Source: Dysgonamonadaceae bacterium
GTDB lineage: Bacteria; Bacteroidota; Bacteroidia; Bacteroidales; Dysgonomonadaceae
Direction of reading: 5' to 3'
Assembly (NCBI GenBank): GCA_029975415.1
Contig: JARKPE010000042.1
Span: 1-37,079, forward strand
Length of the DNA: 37,079 bases
Positions 15,000 through 25,402 of this stretch are shown one piece after another; the stretch's first letter is position 1; every line of letters begins with the position of its first letter. Both the position numbers and the translations under genes were made by a program. A model generated the notes under the pieces. The model was given only the letters and a program-made list of their open reading frames with translations, was not told the origin of the DNA and did no database searches.

Positions 15000-17900
15000 T
15001 TAAGGGACTTCGTTCAGAACAAATGTTTGGGAATCATAGAAGTCGAGTAGGGTGGCATACACCGGATGCCGGCGAAGTAAACGCGCATTGCCGGTCATGA
15101 AAAATTGCTGTCGTGCACGTGTGATGGCCACATTAAGTTTGCGATCTACTTTGCCGTCATGATTCAGGTTGCACATCAAATCGAGTTGATAAGGCTGATT
15201 GACGCAAAACGACAGCAAAATCACTTCGCGCTGACTTCCCTGAAAACGTTCGACGGTATCTACCATTATTTTGTCATAATCGATAATATCGGCCATAGCC
15301 AGTTTATGCTTGATGAGTGCGATTTGATTGCGATAAGGTGCAATGATTCCAAGCATCTCACTCGAAAAGGATTTTCCGTTGGCTTCATATATCCTGCAGA
15401 TGGATTGAACCAGCTTCACCACGATATCGGCTTCGGTTTCATTGATTTTGTTGGAAGGTGTAGTTCGGAATAATTTTTCGGTGGAAAACATGGCCACACG
15501 CTGCGAGGCCACGCATCTGTCAAACAAATTGCCATGATCCGTGCAATTCAATGTCCATGTTTCTTGCTGCCATTCACAGGCAGGGCACAGTCCCTGGGTA
15601 TAGTAAAAATTGGCCGGAAAATTGGCAATGTCGTTGTGCATGCGCCCTTGTTGGGTGAGTTGTGTACAGGCGTGTTCCCAGCTGTTGGCATAACATACGC
15701 GGAGTAATCTCTCGAAAAGGGAGTCGCGACAATCGAGAAACCCGATTTGATTGAGCTCGGGTTCATGAATGGCCGAAACCAGGGGCTTTTGAAGGACGAT
15801 AGTGGATAATTGGTTGTGGTCGCCGATCAGAATGAATTTGTTCACTTTGGGCAAGATGCCGACAAGTTGCGGCTCCAGAATTTGCGAAGCTTCATCCACA
15901 ATAGCTATCTGAAAATTTTTGAGCGAAAAGAGTTCCATCTTGCCATTTAAGGATGCTATGGTGGCGACAAAAATGCGCGTCTGTTCAATTTGGTCTCGCA
16001 ACTGTTCGCGATTAACGGCCTTTTCCGATATTCGCTGCAATAGTTTGTCGCGATAGGGTTCGGCACATGACAACTCCGATCCGATGCGGATGAAAGGGAC
16101 ATCGTCAGACGATTTTCCGTCAAAAGCGGCATGGATTGCTTCACACAATTCATCGACCGCGCGATTGGTATAGGCCAAGACCAAAATATTCGTATCCGGC
16201 TGTGCGTAATACTCTTCGATCAGTCTTCGGGCAAAAATCGAAGTCTTTCCGGTGCCGGGAGGCCCTACAATAAGAAAATAGTCTTCGGCAGCCAGCGCTT
16301 TCGAAATAATGTTTTCCGGATATGGTTTTTCCTCAGTTTGTTTGATTGGTTTTGTGCGAGGTTCTTGCAAACCGAGCAGCAAATCACGTTTTCGGTGTGA
16401 AGCCGAAAGAAACGAAAACAGATTTCGGTACATTCCGTTGTATGAGTTGTCGAGTGTATCGTGTTCTACCGCCCAGTAGCTGTTTTCGTCGAAGTAGGTC
16501 GGATTGTTCTGTTTGTAACGAAATCTGATGTCCACTTCGTCAGGAGAGATGTGTTCGATGGTACCTTTCAGAATCTGCTTGTTGAGGACATTGTCCGATT
16601 CGCTGTTGCGGGGATAGACAATGCAGATGTCGCCTTCGCGAAAATTGACGATATCGTTTTCGGGATGATTTCTACAAAAACGAATGCTCATGTCGTTTTC
16701 GTTCATCGTTTTTTCGTCGATGGTCAAATCGTAGAGTACGTCCAGCGATTCGGCCCGTTCGGCAAAATCGGTGTTCCAGAGTGAAGCCACGCCTGTGGGC
16801 GATCCGTATTCGGTGTCGCCGATTTTTTGCAGATACATTTCGCGAGCAATAAAACGGACAAAACGATAGAAATAGCTGCGTTCGACGTTGGAAGCTTGTT
16901 GAAGTACCGATGAAAGGTTCTCTATTTTTTGGATATAAAAATTGGGAAACCTGTCAATTCCTTCAATGGATTGAAACAGTTCTTCGAATTTATTTTCCAC
17001 AACAGAGTTGTCGCCATAAGTCAGTCGATATTCATCGGCTACGATGAGATTGCGCATGTTTACGATTTCTTTTTCCAATTGCCGATATACGGCTGCGAAA
17101 CGCAGATTTTCGCCAGGAATATTGCCTGCGGAATACAGAATGGCTGCATCAATCGCGCGCGAATCCGCTCCAAAAACACTTTCGACCATCATTCGGTAGA
17201 TGGCTGTTTGGGTTTCGTGATTTAGCGCTATTTTCCCTTTTTCGGATTGTGGAAAAGGCAATTTTCCCGATTTCAATTCCACAATGTTGAATTTTTGTTG
17301 TTTGTCGTCGGCCTGAAGCATATCCAATCGTCCTTGAAATCCAAATTTTTCACTGAAAAATGAAGGTTCGAGAATGCAGCGTTTTCGATCGATTTTTCTT
17401 ACCGGAAAATCTTTGGAGATAACGCGTCGAATGTTTTCGAACTGCTGTTGGGAGGAGGCCATAAAATTTCGAAAATCTTCATCCAAACGGATGTCATTGC
17501 AGCTGGTATATTCGAATGGCGACTGCTTGAACGATTGCAGAAAAACATCTTTAAAACTCACTTCTTCGGGATGTTCTGCAAATATCAGCTTATCGAGAAA
17601 AAAGTTGGCAAGGTTTCCTAAAAGCAGATAAGAGCGATTTTCTTTTTCTTCGAATTTGTTCCGAAAATAATGAAGAGGCGATTTGCAATAATCCTGGAAA
17701 CATTCGGCCAATGCCGAAGCATCAATCAGATAATCGGGCTCGAGAACAAAATGGCGGGGTATGAGATGACCCTCGTTGTCAGTCGTGCAATCTACCAAAT
17801 TGAGCTGGGCTCCAACCCAAAATCGTTCGATGGAAGTTAGATAGACTTTTTGTTCGTCGTTGATGCCGTATTTTACGATGAGTTCTATTGGTGCGTGTTC

Positions 17901-18350
17901 GCTGATGCAATGCAGTTCTTGTTTTTCGCGATCAATAGCCGTTATCTGTACCCTAATTGTTTCTGCTGTAGGTGTCTTGGATTTCTCTTCCTGTATCGAT
18001 TCTGTCCACGTTACAGTTTGTCCTTCGACAATATGACAAAGATCGAGGATGGCACGTTCCATGTGTCGATATTCTGCTGCAGGTGTTTTTTGGTTTTTAT
18101 TTCGGCGTATCTCACGAGCTTTCACCCGAAAGTGCTGTAATAGCCATTCATGCTGTTTCGATAGATTGTATTTCTGGGCAATAAATACTAATCGCGAAAA
18201 CTGGTTTGCAAATTGAAGGGTTTCGTCTCTAACAATCGATTTGGACAATCGGTCAAGTAGTCGGTTGAGTTGAATGATTTTGTCGTTGGTGGTGAGATTG
18301 GAATTCGATATTTCTTCTATTTCGGTAAGGTAGGGAGATGCGTCGAACAT
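15000..18350 (-). CDS. PD-(D/E)XK nuclease-SF1 helicase fusion (Dna2-like)
   Basis: This is a 1116-residue cytosolic protein joining a RecB-type nuclease to a Upf1/DNA2-like SF1 helicase. Nuclease motifs are GFQGRLDML (Asp343), NIVELKSGK (Glu358, Lys360) and HETQTAIYRMM (378-388). Helicase motifs are GPPGTGKT (696-703), AYTNRAVDEL, DEAS (819-822), GDHNQL (843-848), QGRMH (901-905), VDTVERFQGSQREV and LNVAITRARQ (1072-1081). A beta-rich OB-like segment (about 565-630) precedes the helicase. Two points are odd. The three-Cys iron-sulfur cluster that follows the nuclease motifs in Dna2 and AddB is absent. An insert near the second RecA domain has C922, C925, C936, H939 and C946, which could bind zinc. 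A role in processing recombination or replication intermediates is likely. It lies 27 bp downstream of dgkA in the same direction. Confidence 0.88.
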   Translation of the reverse strand: MFDASPYLTEIEEISNSNLTTNDKIIQLNRLLDRLSKSIVRDETLQFANQFSRLVFIAQKYNLSKQHEWLLQHFRVKAREIRRNKNQKTPAAEYRHMERAILDLCHIVEGQTVTWTESIQEEKSKTPTAETIRVQITAIDREKQELHCISEHAPIELIVKYGINDEQKVYLTSIERFWVGAQLNLVDCTTDNEGHLIPRHFVLEPDYLIDASALAECFQDYCKSPLHYFRNKFEEKENRSYLLLGNLANFFLDKLIFAEHPEEVSFKDVFLQSFKQSPFEYTSCNDIRLDEDFRNFMASSQQQFENIRRVISKDFPVRKIDRKRCILEPSFFSEKFGFQGRLDMLQADDKQQKFNIVELKSGKLPFPQSEKGKIALNHETQTAIYRMMVESVFGADSRAIDAAILYSAGNIPGENLRFAAVYRQLEKEIVNMRNLIVADEYRLTYGDNSVVENKFEELFQSIEGIDRFPNFYIQKIENLSSVLQQASNVERSYFYRFVRFIAREMYLQKIGDTEYGSPTGVASLWNTDFAERAESLDVLYDLTIDEKTMNENDMSIRFCRNHPENDIVNFREGDICIVYPRNSESDNVLNKQILKGTIEHISPDEVDIRFRYKQNNPTYFDENSYWAVEHDTLDNSYNGMYRNLFSFLSASHRKRDLLLGLQEPRTKPIKQTEEKPYPENIISKALAAEDYFLIVGPPGTGKTSIFARRLIEEYYAQPDTNILVLAYTNRAVDELCEAIHAAFDGKSSDDVPFIRIGSELSCAEPYRDKLLQRISEKAVNREQLRDQIEQTRIFVATIASLNGKMELFSLKNFQIAIVDEASQILEPQLVGILPKVNKFILIGDHNQLSTIVLQKPLVSAIHEPELNQIGFLDCRDSLFERLLRVCYANSWEHACTQLTQQGRMHNDIANFPANFYYTQGLCPACEWQQETWTLNCTDHGNLFDRCVASQRVAMFSTEKLFRTTPSNKINETEADIVVKLVQSICRIYEANGKSFSSEMLGIIAPYRNQIALIKHKLAMADIIDYDKIMVDTVERFQGSQREVILLSFCVNQPYQLDLMCNLNHDGKVDRKLNVAITRARQQFFMTGNARLLRRHPVYATLLDFYDSQTFVLNEVP

Positions 18351-18377
18351 GTTTGGTCGATATTTAGCCGGGATGAT

Positions 18378-18746
18378 TTACCCGTGAATGATTTTAGGCA
18401 GGAAAATAATGATGCCGACGGCCAGTGCTGCTATGGCGGCCATCAAAACGCCGGCAGCGGCCAAGTCTTTCAGTTTGGCTATACGGTGATCGATTTGTTT
18501 GTTGCTGTAATAATCCGCGAGTGTTTCGATGCTTGTATTTATCGCTTCCATCACAAAAACAAGTCCAATGGCGAAACAAGTCGCTATCCATTCCTTTGGC
18601 GAAATGCGAAATACGAATCCCAACGTGATTGCCATTATGGCGAGTGTTGTATGAATGGGGGAGTTAGGTGTTTCTTGCATGAGTATTTTTATGCCTCGAA
18701 ACGCATATTTGAAGGACAAAATTCGCTTTTGAAAATAGGAGTGCAT
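18378..18746 (-). CDS. dgkA: Diacylglycerol kinase/undecaprenol kinase family protein
   Basis: This is a small integral-membrane kinase of 122 residues with three or four transmembrane helices. The family signature is EAINTSIETLADYYS (67-81) followed by RIAKLKDLAAAGVL (88-101); the Glu and Asn of EAIN and Asp94 are the conserved catalytic and metal-binding positions. The N-terminal RILSFKYAFRGIKILMQ is the usual amphipathic surface helix. Members phosphorylate diacylglycerol or undecaprenol with ATP, recycling lipid carriers in the inner membrane. Which lipid this one uses cannot be told. It is the first gene of a minus-strand pair with the nuclease-helicase and diverges from the Nramp transporter. 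Confidence 0.92.
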   Translation of the reverse strand: MHSYFQKRILSFKYAFRGIKILMQETPNSPIHTTLAIMAITLGFVFRISPKEWIATCFAIGLVFVMEAINTSIETLADYYSNKQIDHRIAKLKDLAAAGVLMAAIAALAVGIIIFLPKIIHG

Positions 18747-18772
18747 AATCCTTTTTTGTATGATTCACCGAA

Positions 18773-18803
18773 CAAAGTTACGAGTTTCGTTGAAAAAGTG
18801 AAA
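18773..18803 (-). promoter_or_regulatory. Promoter of dgkA and the nuclease-helicase
   Basis: On the minus strand TTTC (18800-18803), a 19-bp spacer and TAACTTTG (18773-18780) fit the Bacteroidota consensus with one mismatch in the -33 box. The -7 box ends 26 nt before the dgkA start codon. Confidence 0.6.
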
Positions 18804-18925
18804 AGCATTGCTCGAAAATATATAATCCAGATCAAGCAAAATGAAATTGTTTGCAGATGTTTTTGTTTTCCCGAAAGGCTCATCTAAACAAGTTATGGGT
18901 TATCGCCGTTTAAAGAAAAATTTCA

Positions 18926-18933
18926 TATTTTTG
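18926..18933 (+). promoter_or_regulatory. -7 box upstream of the Nramp transporter
   Basis: TATTTTTG matches TAnnTTTG and ends 30 nt before the GTG start at 18964. No good -33 TTTG is seen at standard spacing. No metal-regulator operator or riboswitch fits in the short leader. Confidence 0.5.
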
Positions 18934-18963
18934 TAGTCCCTGATATTTAAAAAATTTAAGGTT

Positions 18964-20226
18964 GTGTTTAAGATATTCAAGCATATCGACAATAAATCCT
19001 ATCGCCCTGTATTCGGGGCATCGGATATTTTCAAATTTATCGGTCCGGGTTTGTTGGTTACCGTTGGATTCATTGATCCGGGCAACTGGGCTTCCAATTT
19101 GGCAGCCGGTTCCAATTTTGGTTATTCACTTTTGTGGATGGTAACGCTGTCCACTATCATGCTTATTTTGCTGCAGCATAATGTGGCACATTTGGGTATT
19201 GCCACAGGTTTGTGTTTGTCGGAGGCAGCTTCTATTCATCTGAAACCGGTTTACTCCAAGTTTGTTCTGAGCTCGGCTATGTTGGCATCTGTATCTACAT
19301 CGTTGGCCGAAATTTTAGGCGGTAGTATAGCACTTAACATGTTATTCGATGTTCCTATTCGTGCAGGATCTGTTCTGGTAACGATATTTGTGCTCATCAT
19401 GCTTTTTACGAACTCATATCGCGTGATCGAAAAATGGATTATCGGCTTTGTTTCGATCATCGGATTGTCTTTTTTGTATGAATTGTCGTTAGTCGATATC
19501 AATTGGAACTCGGCTCTCGTTGGTTGGGTGACACCAAGTTTTCCTGAAAATTCGATGTTGATCATTATGAGTGTGCTGGGCGCAGTTGTGATGCCGCATA
19601 ATCTTTTTTTGCATTCCGAAATCATCCAAAGCCGTCAGTGGAACTTGAAAGATGAAAAAACGATCAATAAACAATTAAAATACGAATTTCTCGATACGCT
19701 TATTTCGATGCTCATTGGGTGGGCGATCAACAGTGCCATGATTTTGTTGGCGGCGGCCACTTTTTTCGAAACCAAAACTCCGGTTACCGAATTGCAGCAG
19801 GCGAATCATCTTTTGACACCGTTGTTGGGGAAAAATGCTTCGGTAGTTTTTGCCGTGGCTTTGCTGTTCTCGGGAATTTCTTCTACACTCACGTCAGGGA
19901 TGGCGGGCGCAACCATTTTTGCAGGAATGTATAAGGAACCTTACGATATGAAAGACAATCATTCGCGATTAGGGGTTCTTGTTTCATTGGTGCTTGCCGT
20001 ATGTATTATATTCTTTATCTCAGATCCTTTTCAAGGGTTGATTATTTCGCAAATGCTGTTGAGTATCCAACTGCCATTTACGATTTTCACACAGGTGAAA
20101 CTCACTTCATCCGAAAAGGTGATGGGAAAATATAAGAATTCCACTTTTTCAAGAATTGTTCTTTATTTGCTTGGATCGATTGTGACGATTTTAAATGTAA
20201 TGCTTTTTGTCAGTTTTTTTAGATAA
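18964..20226 (+). CDS. mntH: Nramp-family divalent metal (Mn/Fe) transporter
   Basis: This is a proton-coupled importer of Mn2+ or Fe2+ in the inner membrane, 420 residues with about 11 transmembrane helices. The two metal-binding signatures are intact: DPGN at 38-41 in helix 1 (GFIDPGNWASNLAAGS) and MPHNLFLHS at 210-218 in helix 6, including the Met that coordinates the metal. Start choice: GTG at 18964 is used because the frame has a stop at 18934 and no ATG until Met59, which lies beyond the essential helix 1. The gene is monocistronic, with a small hairpin and T-run after it. Mn2+ rather than Fe2+ is the usual substrate of bacterial members, but specificity is not proven. Confidence 0.92.
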   Translation: MFKIFKHIDNKSYRPVFGASDIFKFIGPGLLVTVGFIDPGNWASNLAAGSNFGYSLLWMVTLSTIMLILLQHNVAHLGIATGLCLSEAASIHLKPVYSKFVLSSAMLASVSTSLAEILGGSIALNMLFDVPIRAGSVLVTIFVLIMLFTNSYRVIEKWIIGFVSIIGLSFLYELSLVDINWNSALVGWVTPSFPENSMLIIMSVLGAVVMPHNLFLHSEIIQSRQWNLKDEKTINKQLKYEFLDTLISMLIGWAINSAMILLAAATFFETKTPVTELQQANHLLTPLLGKNASVVFAVALLFSGISSTLTSGMAGATIFAGMYKEPYDMKDNHSRLGVLVSLVLAVCIIFFISDPFQGLIISQMLLSIQLPFTIFTQVKLTSSEKVMGKYKNSTFSRIVLYLLGSIVTILNVMLFVSFFR

Positions 20227-20310
20227 AAAATTCAGCTCTTCCATCGATTAGAAAGTAGGGCGAAATGATGAGCTCTTGAGTAATATCAATCGAAAGCAAT
20301 TTGTTTCATG

Positions 20311-20333
20311 ATGATGTTATTGCATCATTTTTT
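20311..20333 (+). terminator. Probable terminator after the Nramp gene
   Basis: ATGATG (20311-20316) pairs with CATCAT (20323-20328) around a six-base loop and runs into six T residues. The stem is short and AT-rich, so it may be weak. Confidence 0.45.
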
Positions 20334-20360
20334 AGTTCCACCACGTAAAAACCATTCAAA

Positions 20361-20395
20361 TTTGTCGGCTAATACGCTAATATTGCATATCTTTG
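20361..20395 (+). promoter_or_regulatory. Promoter of the zinc-ribbon membrane protein
   Basis: TATCTTTG at 20388-20395 is a perfect -7 box ending 31 nt before the start codon. TTTG at 20361-20364 could be the -33 box, but its 23-bp spacing is slightly longer than usual. Confidence 0.55.
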
Positions 20396-20426
20396 CGATA
20401 AAGAAACAACGCATTGTTTTTCGGTT

Positions 20427-21572
20427 ATGTCGCAGTTTTGTCCGATTTGTCAAAAATCAAAATCCGTAGATGAATTATTTTGTCCCGATTGCTCGAAGAA
20501 AATCCAACATGACTTCGAAATAGATTTGTTGGGATTGGATAATTCCGATTATGGGATTGATCGTTCGTCAATGGTAAAGGAAAATGTTGAGAAGGTTAAT
20601 CGCGAGAATAGTGACAAAATGCCGACAGCGGATACTTTTTCTCCAAAAAGGAATAATGATGTTGTTGAGGGGAAAAAATCCTCGCGAACAATAAAATCCG
20701 TATTAGTGTGGATTGTCTCGTTCGTTTTGTTATCAGGAGTCTGTTTTGTGATATATACATATTATGTTAAAGGTCTGAATCTGGATCGTTCGGAATGGGA
20801 AAATGCGCAACGACAAAATACAGTGAGCGCTTATGTGTCGTATATGAATCAGTTTCCGAAAGGGAAACATTTTGCCGAGGCTTTGTCGAAAATGCATCAG
20901 TTGAAGGAAGAGGAAGCCAAGGCATGGGACAACTTAAAAAAGTCGGATAATGAGGCGGAATTCCACGCATTTTTAGAGTCGTTTCCAAAAAGTCCATACA
21001 AGTCACTTGTAATCAATCGACTCGACTCGTTGAGATGGCTTTCCACGCTCAATGCCAACACCGTGCAGTCTTATTCCGATTACATGGTTTCATCGGATAG
21101 TGGTGAGTTACCGGGCATTTTCTACAACGATGCTCAAAAACGTTACGAAATGCTTTTTCAGTCCTATCCGGTAGATTCTGCCGAATACAATTCGATTCGA
21201 ATGACTATGGATGCTTTTTTTGTGGCGCTTTCGAACGTCAATTACAACAAAATGAAAGAAACTCTTGCTCCTACAATTTTTCGCTTTTTCGATTCAGGAG
21301 TAATTTCAAGCGAAAAGTTGATGGGAGAGTTAGTAGCTGCAAGGTCAAAAACTTCAAAACCAACCGTCAAGTTTGTCCCCGATATTGCGGCATTGCAATA
21401 CCAGAAAACTTTTAACGGACACTATAAAACCAATATTCCGCTGATGAAAACATATATAGACGACAAAGGCAACTCGGTATCACACCATGGTTATATCATT
21501 CATGCCGAGTTGGATGAAATGTTTCGTATCATCGGAATTTTCGAAACAAAACCTTTTATCGATGCGCCTTAA
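20427..21572 (+). CDS. Zinc-ribbon, single-pass membrane protein with NTF2-like C-terminal region
   Basis: I do not recognise a named family. Four parts are visible in the 381 residues. A cytosolic zinc ribbon (Cys5, Cys8, Cys19, Cys22: CPIC and CPDC) is followed by a polar linker to about 88. A single transmembrane segment (about 90-113) comes next. Then there are two repeat units of the form W-x-x-A/L, AYVSYMNQFPKGKHFAEAL and FHAFLESFPKSPYKSLV, like the short helical repeats found beside some bacterial caspase-like proteins. The C-terminal part (about 255-381, MTMDAFFVALSNVNYNKMKETLAP) resembles an NTF2/SnoaL-like fold. The topology puts the zinc ribbon inside and the repeats and NTF2-like part in the periplasm. 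It has its own promoter and precedes uvrB by 36 bp. Confidence 0.7.
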   Translation: MSQFCPICQKSKSVDELFCPDCSKKIQHDFEIDLLGLDNSDYGIDRSSMVKENVEKVNRENSDKMPTADTFSPKRNNDVVEGKKSSRTIKSVLVWIVSFVLLSGVCFVIYTYYVKGLNLDRSEWENAQRQNTVSAYVSYMNQFPKGKHFAEALSKMHQLKEEEAKAWDNLKKSDNEAEFHAFLESFPKSPYKSLVINRLDSLRWLSTLNANTVQSYSDYMVSSDSGELPGIFYNDAQKRYEMLFQSYPVDSAEYNSIRMTMDAFFVALSNVNYNKMKETLAPTIFRFFDSGVISSEKLMGELVAARSKTSKPTVKFVPDIAALQYQKTFNGHYKTNIPLMKTYIDDKGNSVSHHGYIIHAELDEMFRIIGIFETKPFIDAP

Positions 21573-21608
21573 ATTTTTGGGGTTGCATTTTTTTGCTAAA
21601 GGTGAAGA

Positions 21609-23654
21609 ATGAAATTTGAATTAACATCAGAATACAAACCAACCGGCGATCAGCCGGAAGCAATAAAAGCACTGGTTGAAGGCCTTCGTAATGACGTTCC
21701 GTACCAAACGCTGTTAGGTGTTACGGGTTCGGGCAAAACATTCACGATAGCCAACGTCATTGCGCAAATCAACAAGCCGACGCTGGTCATTAGTCACAAC
21801 AAAACGCTTGCCGCGCAATTATACAGCGAGTTTAAGAGCTTTTTTCCGCACAATGCCGTGGAATATTATGTTTCGTACTACGATTATTATCAACCCGAAG
21901 CATATATCCCTTCCACCGACACTTATATCGAAAAAGATTTGTCAATCAATGACGAAATTGAAAAACTACGCCTTTCGGCTACCTCGGCATTGCTATCCGG
22001 AAGAAACGACGTTATCGTAGTTTCTTCGGTTTCGTGCCTCTATGGCATTGGCAATCCCGAAGATTTTAATAAAGTAACCATCGACCTCAAAGTGGGGCAA
22101 AACTTGGTGCGTGACGTCTTTTTGCGGCAGCTTGTCGAAAGTCTGTATTCGCGGAACGAAACTGCCGAATACAATCGGGGCAATTTTCGGGTGAAAGGGG
22201 ATACTGTGGACGTGTTTTTGGCCTACGACGACCAGATAATCCGCGTCATCTTTTGGGGAGACGAAATAGAAAGCATCGAATTGGTAGATCCGTTGACCGG
22301 CGTTACACTCGAACAATTGGATGCTTATCGTATTTTTCCGGCAAATCTGTTCGTAACTACGAAGGAACGCATCTTTCGGGCGGTGGACGAAATTATGATC
22401 GATTTGGGCAAGCAGGTCGAGTTTTTTCAATCCATCGGCAAGCCACTCGAAGCCAAACGACTGTATGACCGGGTTACCTACGATGTGGAAATGATTAAGG
22501 AAATCGGCTATTGTTCGGGCATCGAAAACTATTCGCGTTACTTCGACGGGCGACCGCCCGGAACGCGACCTTTCTGTCTTTTGGACTTTTTCCCGAAAGA
22601 TTTTCTGACGGTCATCGATGAAAGTCACGTTACCATTCCGCAAATTAGAGCCATGTATGGCGGCGATCATTCGCGAAAAATCAATTTGGTGGAATACGGT
22701 TTCAGGCTGCCGGCAGCCATCGACAATCGTCCGCTTCGATTCGAAGAATTCGAGGCGATTGTGCCGCAGATTATTTTTGTAAGTGCAACGCCTGCCGACT
22801 ATGAGTTGGAAAAATCGGAAGGAGTCGTGGTCGATCAGTTGATTCGTCCTACCGGTTTGCTCGATCCGCCTATCGAAGTGCGTCCCAGTCTGAATCAAAT
22901 CGACGATTTGATGGAAGAAATACAGCAACGGGTTGAACGTGATGAACGCGTGCTCGTGACGACGCTCACCAAACGTATGGCCGAAGAGTTGACGGATTAT
23001 TTGACGAGTTTCAACGTTCGTTGCCGATATATTCATTCGGATGTGGAGACATTGGAACGTGTGAAGATTATGGACGATCTTCGGAATGGACTTTTCGACG
23101 TGCTTATCGGGGTGAACCTGTTACGTGAAGGGCTCGACTTTCCCGAGGTCTCACTTGTGGCCATACTCGATGCCGACAAGGAAGGCTTTTTGCGCTCCAA
23201 TCGTTCGCTGACGCAAACGGCAGGTCGTGCGGCAAGAAACGTGAACGGCAAGGTGATTTTTTATGCCGACAAAATAACCGAAAGCATGCAGCAGACCATC
23301 GACGAAACCAATCGCCGACGCGAAAAACAAATGAAATATAACGAGGAACACGGCATAACGCCGCAACCCATCGTCAAATCCAAATCGTCGGCTTTGGGAC
23401 AAAAGGCAGTTACCGCAGAACCGCATGCCTATGTCGAGCCCGACTATTATTCGCTTGTTGCCGAACCGGCACAACAGAACTATGCTTCGGAAGACGATTT
23501 GAAAAAGCAAATCGAAAAAACACGCAAAGCAATGCTGGCTGCCGCCAAAAAACTCGAATTCTTGGAAGCTGCACAATTGCGCGATCAACTTATTATGTTG
23601 GAAGATAAACTGAAAGAGAAAGAAGAAGAAATCAAACATCATACTAAAAATTAA
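21609..23654 (+). CDS. uvrB: Excinuclease ABC subunit B
   Basis: UvrB verifies DNA damage handed over by UvrA and recruits UvrC in nucleotide excision repair. At 681 residues it is full length. Walker A is GVTGSGKT (37-44) and the damage-probing beta-hairpin contains [10 protein letters not shown] (90-99). DESHVTIPQ is the Walker B region, and the helicase motifs ATLTKR-like [46 protein letters not shown] and QTAGRAARN are all present. The C-terminal UVR domain ([20 protein letters not shown], then [16 protein letters not shown]) mediates contact with UvrC. No LexA-type box is evident upstream. The fhs gene begins 11 bp downstream by its first possible start. Confidence 0.97.
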   Translation: MKFELTSEYKPTGDQPEAIKALVEGLRNDVPYQTLLGVTGSGKTFTIANVIAQINKPTLVISHNKTLAAQLYSEFKSFFPHNAVEYYVSYYDYYQPEAYIPSTDTYIEKDLSINDEIEKLRLSATSALLSGRNDVIVVSSVSCLYGIGNPEDFNKVTIDLKVGQNLVRDVFLRQLVESLYSRNETAEYNRGNFRVKGDTVDVFLAYDDQIIRVIFWGDEIESIELVDPLTGVTLEQLDAYRIFPANLFVTTKERIFRAVDEIMIDLGKQVEFFQSIGKPLEAKRLYDRVTYDVEMIKEIGYCSGIENYSRYFDGRPPGTRPFCLLDFFPKDFLTVIDESHVTIPQIRAMYGGDHSRKINLVEYGFRLPAAIDNRPLRFEEFEAIVPQIIFVSATPADYELEKSEGVVVDQLIRPTGLLDPPIEVRPSLNQIDDLMEEIQQRVERDERVLVTTLTKRMAEELTDYLTSFNVRCRYIHSDVETLERVKIMDDLRNGLFDVLIGVNLLREGLDFPEVSLVAILDADKEGFLRSNRSLTQTAGRAARNVNGKVIFYADKITESMQQTIDETNRRREKQMKYNEEHGITPQPIVKSKSSALGQKAVTAEPHAYVEPDYYSLVAEPAQQNYASEDDLKKQIEKTRKAMLAAAKKLEFLEAAQLRDQLIMLEDKLKEKEEEIKHHTKN

Positions 23655-23716
23655 ATATTATTCACATGAACGAGCAAACGAAAGAGTTTGGCCAATCTCT
23701 GGAAACGGATTTTATT

Positions 23717-25381
23717 ATGAAATCGGATATTGAAATAGCGCGTGAAACACCGTTGAAACGAATTAAAGATGTTGCCGAAGAGATCGGCATTCCACGCGAC
23801 GAGGTTATCAGTTATGGACGGCATATGGCAAAGGTTCCATACGATCAGATCAAGGATGACCATATTGCGAAAAGTAATTTGATATTGGTAACTGCCATCA
23901 CTCCTACCAAAACAGGGGTCGGAAAAACTACCATCTCTATCGGATTGACACTTGGATTGAATCGAATTGGCAAAAAGGCTATCGTGGCTCTTCGTGAACC
24001 TTCGTTAGGACCCGTATTTGGTTTGAAAGGCGGAGCGGCAGGTGGAGGTTATTCTCAAGTTCTCCCGATGGAAAATATCAATCTTCACTTCACCGGTGAT
24101 TTTCATGCCATTACTACCGCTCACAATACCATTTCAGCTTTGTTGGATAACTACATTTATCGTGTTCAAGGAACGCAGGATGAACTGAAACAGGTGCTAT
24201 GGAAACGAGTGTTGGATGTGAATGATAGAAGTTTGCGCTATATTGTTACCGGTCTGGGGCAAGGCAATGGCGTTCCTCAGGAAAGTGGGTTTGACATAAC
24301 GGCTGCTTCGGAGCTGATGGCTATTTTGTGTCTGGCTGAAAATGAAAAAGATCTACGGCGTCGTATCGAAAACATTCTTTTGGGCTACAAACGAAGCGGA
24401 GAACCATTTACCGTAAAGGATCTGGGGGTTGCAGGCGCCATCACCGTACTGATGAAAGATGCACTCAACCCCAATTTAGTGCAAACGACCGAAAATACGG
24501 CTGCATTTGTGCATGGCGGACCGTTTGCCAATATTGCGCACGGTTGCAATTCGCTACTGGCCACAAAAATGGCGATGTCGTATGGTGATTATGTAGTGAC
24601 CGAAGCCGGTTTCGGTGCTGACTTGGGGGCCGAAAAGTTTTTCAATATAAAGTGTAGAAAAAGTGGTTTACAGCCCAAGGCAACGGTAATCGTTGTTACT
24701 GCACGGGGATTGAAAATGCATGGCGGTACTCCCGAAAAACTGATTAAAAATCCCGATATGGATGGACTGAAAAAAGGGCTCGACAATTTGCAACGCCATT
24801 TGATCAATCTGGCCGCATTCGGACAAACGACAATTGTAGCATTCAACAAGTTTCATCACGATTCGGCAGAAGAAATCGCTGTGGTGCGGGATTTTTGTGA
24901 AAAAAAAGGTGTTCGTTTTGCTTTATGCGAAGCATTCGAAAAAGGTGGTGCCGGAGCTGAAGAGCTGGCCAATGTAGTGGTAGATGCCGTAGAAAACTCT
25001 CCTTCCGGCCGTTTGCTGTTTACCTATGAGGATGATGATCCCATAGATCAGAAACTCGAAAAAGTAGCAATGGGAATTTATGGCGCGCACGAAGTTTCGT
25101 TTGGTGAAAAAGCGCAAAAAATGCTCAAGCAAATTGAAGGAACTGCACTCGAAAAACTGCCGGTTTGCATTGCCAAAACACAATATTCGTTCTCGGCCGA
25201 TCCGAAAGCTTATGGCGTAGCCAAAGGATTTTCATTCAAAATAAATGATCTGGTCATTAATCAGGGAGCTGAATTTATTGTTGCCATTGCAGGTGAAATG
25301 GTTCGCATGCCCGGTTTGCCGGCCGATCCACAGGCAAAACGCATCGATCTGGTGAATGGTCAGGTGGAAGGGTTGAGCTAA
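23717..25381 (+). CDS. fhs: Formate--tetrahydrofolate ligase
   Basis: This cytosolic enzyme makes 10-formyltetrahydrofolate from formate, tetrahydrofolate and ATP, feeding purine and formyl-methionine synthesis. The ATP-binding loop is [11 protein letters not shown]. Long family-specific blocks are [36 protein letters not shown], the DVNDRSLR segment, [20 protein letters not shown] and [18 protein letters not shown] chose the ATG at 23717 ([10 protein letters not shown]) because Bacteroidota homologues start there and it gives the canonical length of about 554 residues. An upstream in-frame ATG at 23666 would add 17 residues. It lies downstream of uvrB. The gene fits an anaerobic formate-using metabolism. 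Confidence 0.96.
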   Translation: MKSDIEIARETPLKRIKDVAEEIGIPRDEVISYGRHMAKVPYDQIKDDHIAKSNLILVTAITPTKTGVGKTTISIGLTLGLNRIGKKAIVALREPSLGPVFGLKGGAAGGGYSQVLPMENINLHFTGDFHAITTAHNTISALLDNYIYRVQGTQDELKQVLWKRVLDVNDRSLRYIVTGLGQGNGVPQESGFDITAASELMAILCLAENEKDLRRRIENILLGYKRSGEPFTVKDLGVAGAITVLMKDALNPNLVQTTENTAAFVHGGPFANIAHGCNSLLATKMAMSYGDYVVTEAGFGADLGAEKFFNIKCRKSGLQPKATVIVVTARGLKMHGGTPEKLIKNPDMDGLKKGLDNLQRHLINLAAFGQTTIVAFNKFHHDSAEEIAVVRDFCEKKGVRFALCEAFEKGGAGAEELANVVVDAVENSPSGRLLFTYEDDDPIDQKLEKVAMGIYGAHEVSFGEKAQKMLKQIEGTALEKLPVCIAKTQYSFSADPKAYGVAKGFSFKINDLVINQGAEFIVAIAGEMVRMPGLPADPQAKRIDLVNGQVEGLS

Positions 25382-25402
25382 CAGTTGTTCTTTTTCGCTT
25401 TA

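Noticed and set aside
21993-23036. 347-residue open frame antisense to uvrB
   Set aside because: It is the mirror of a long, well-conserved uvrB coding sequence and shows no family motif or start signal.
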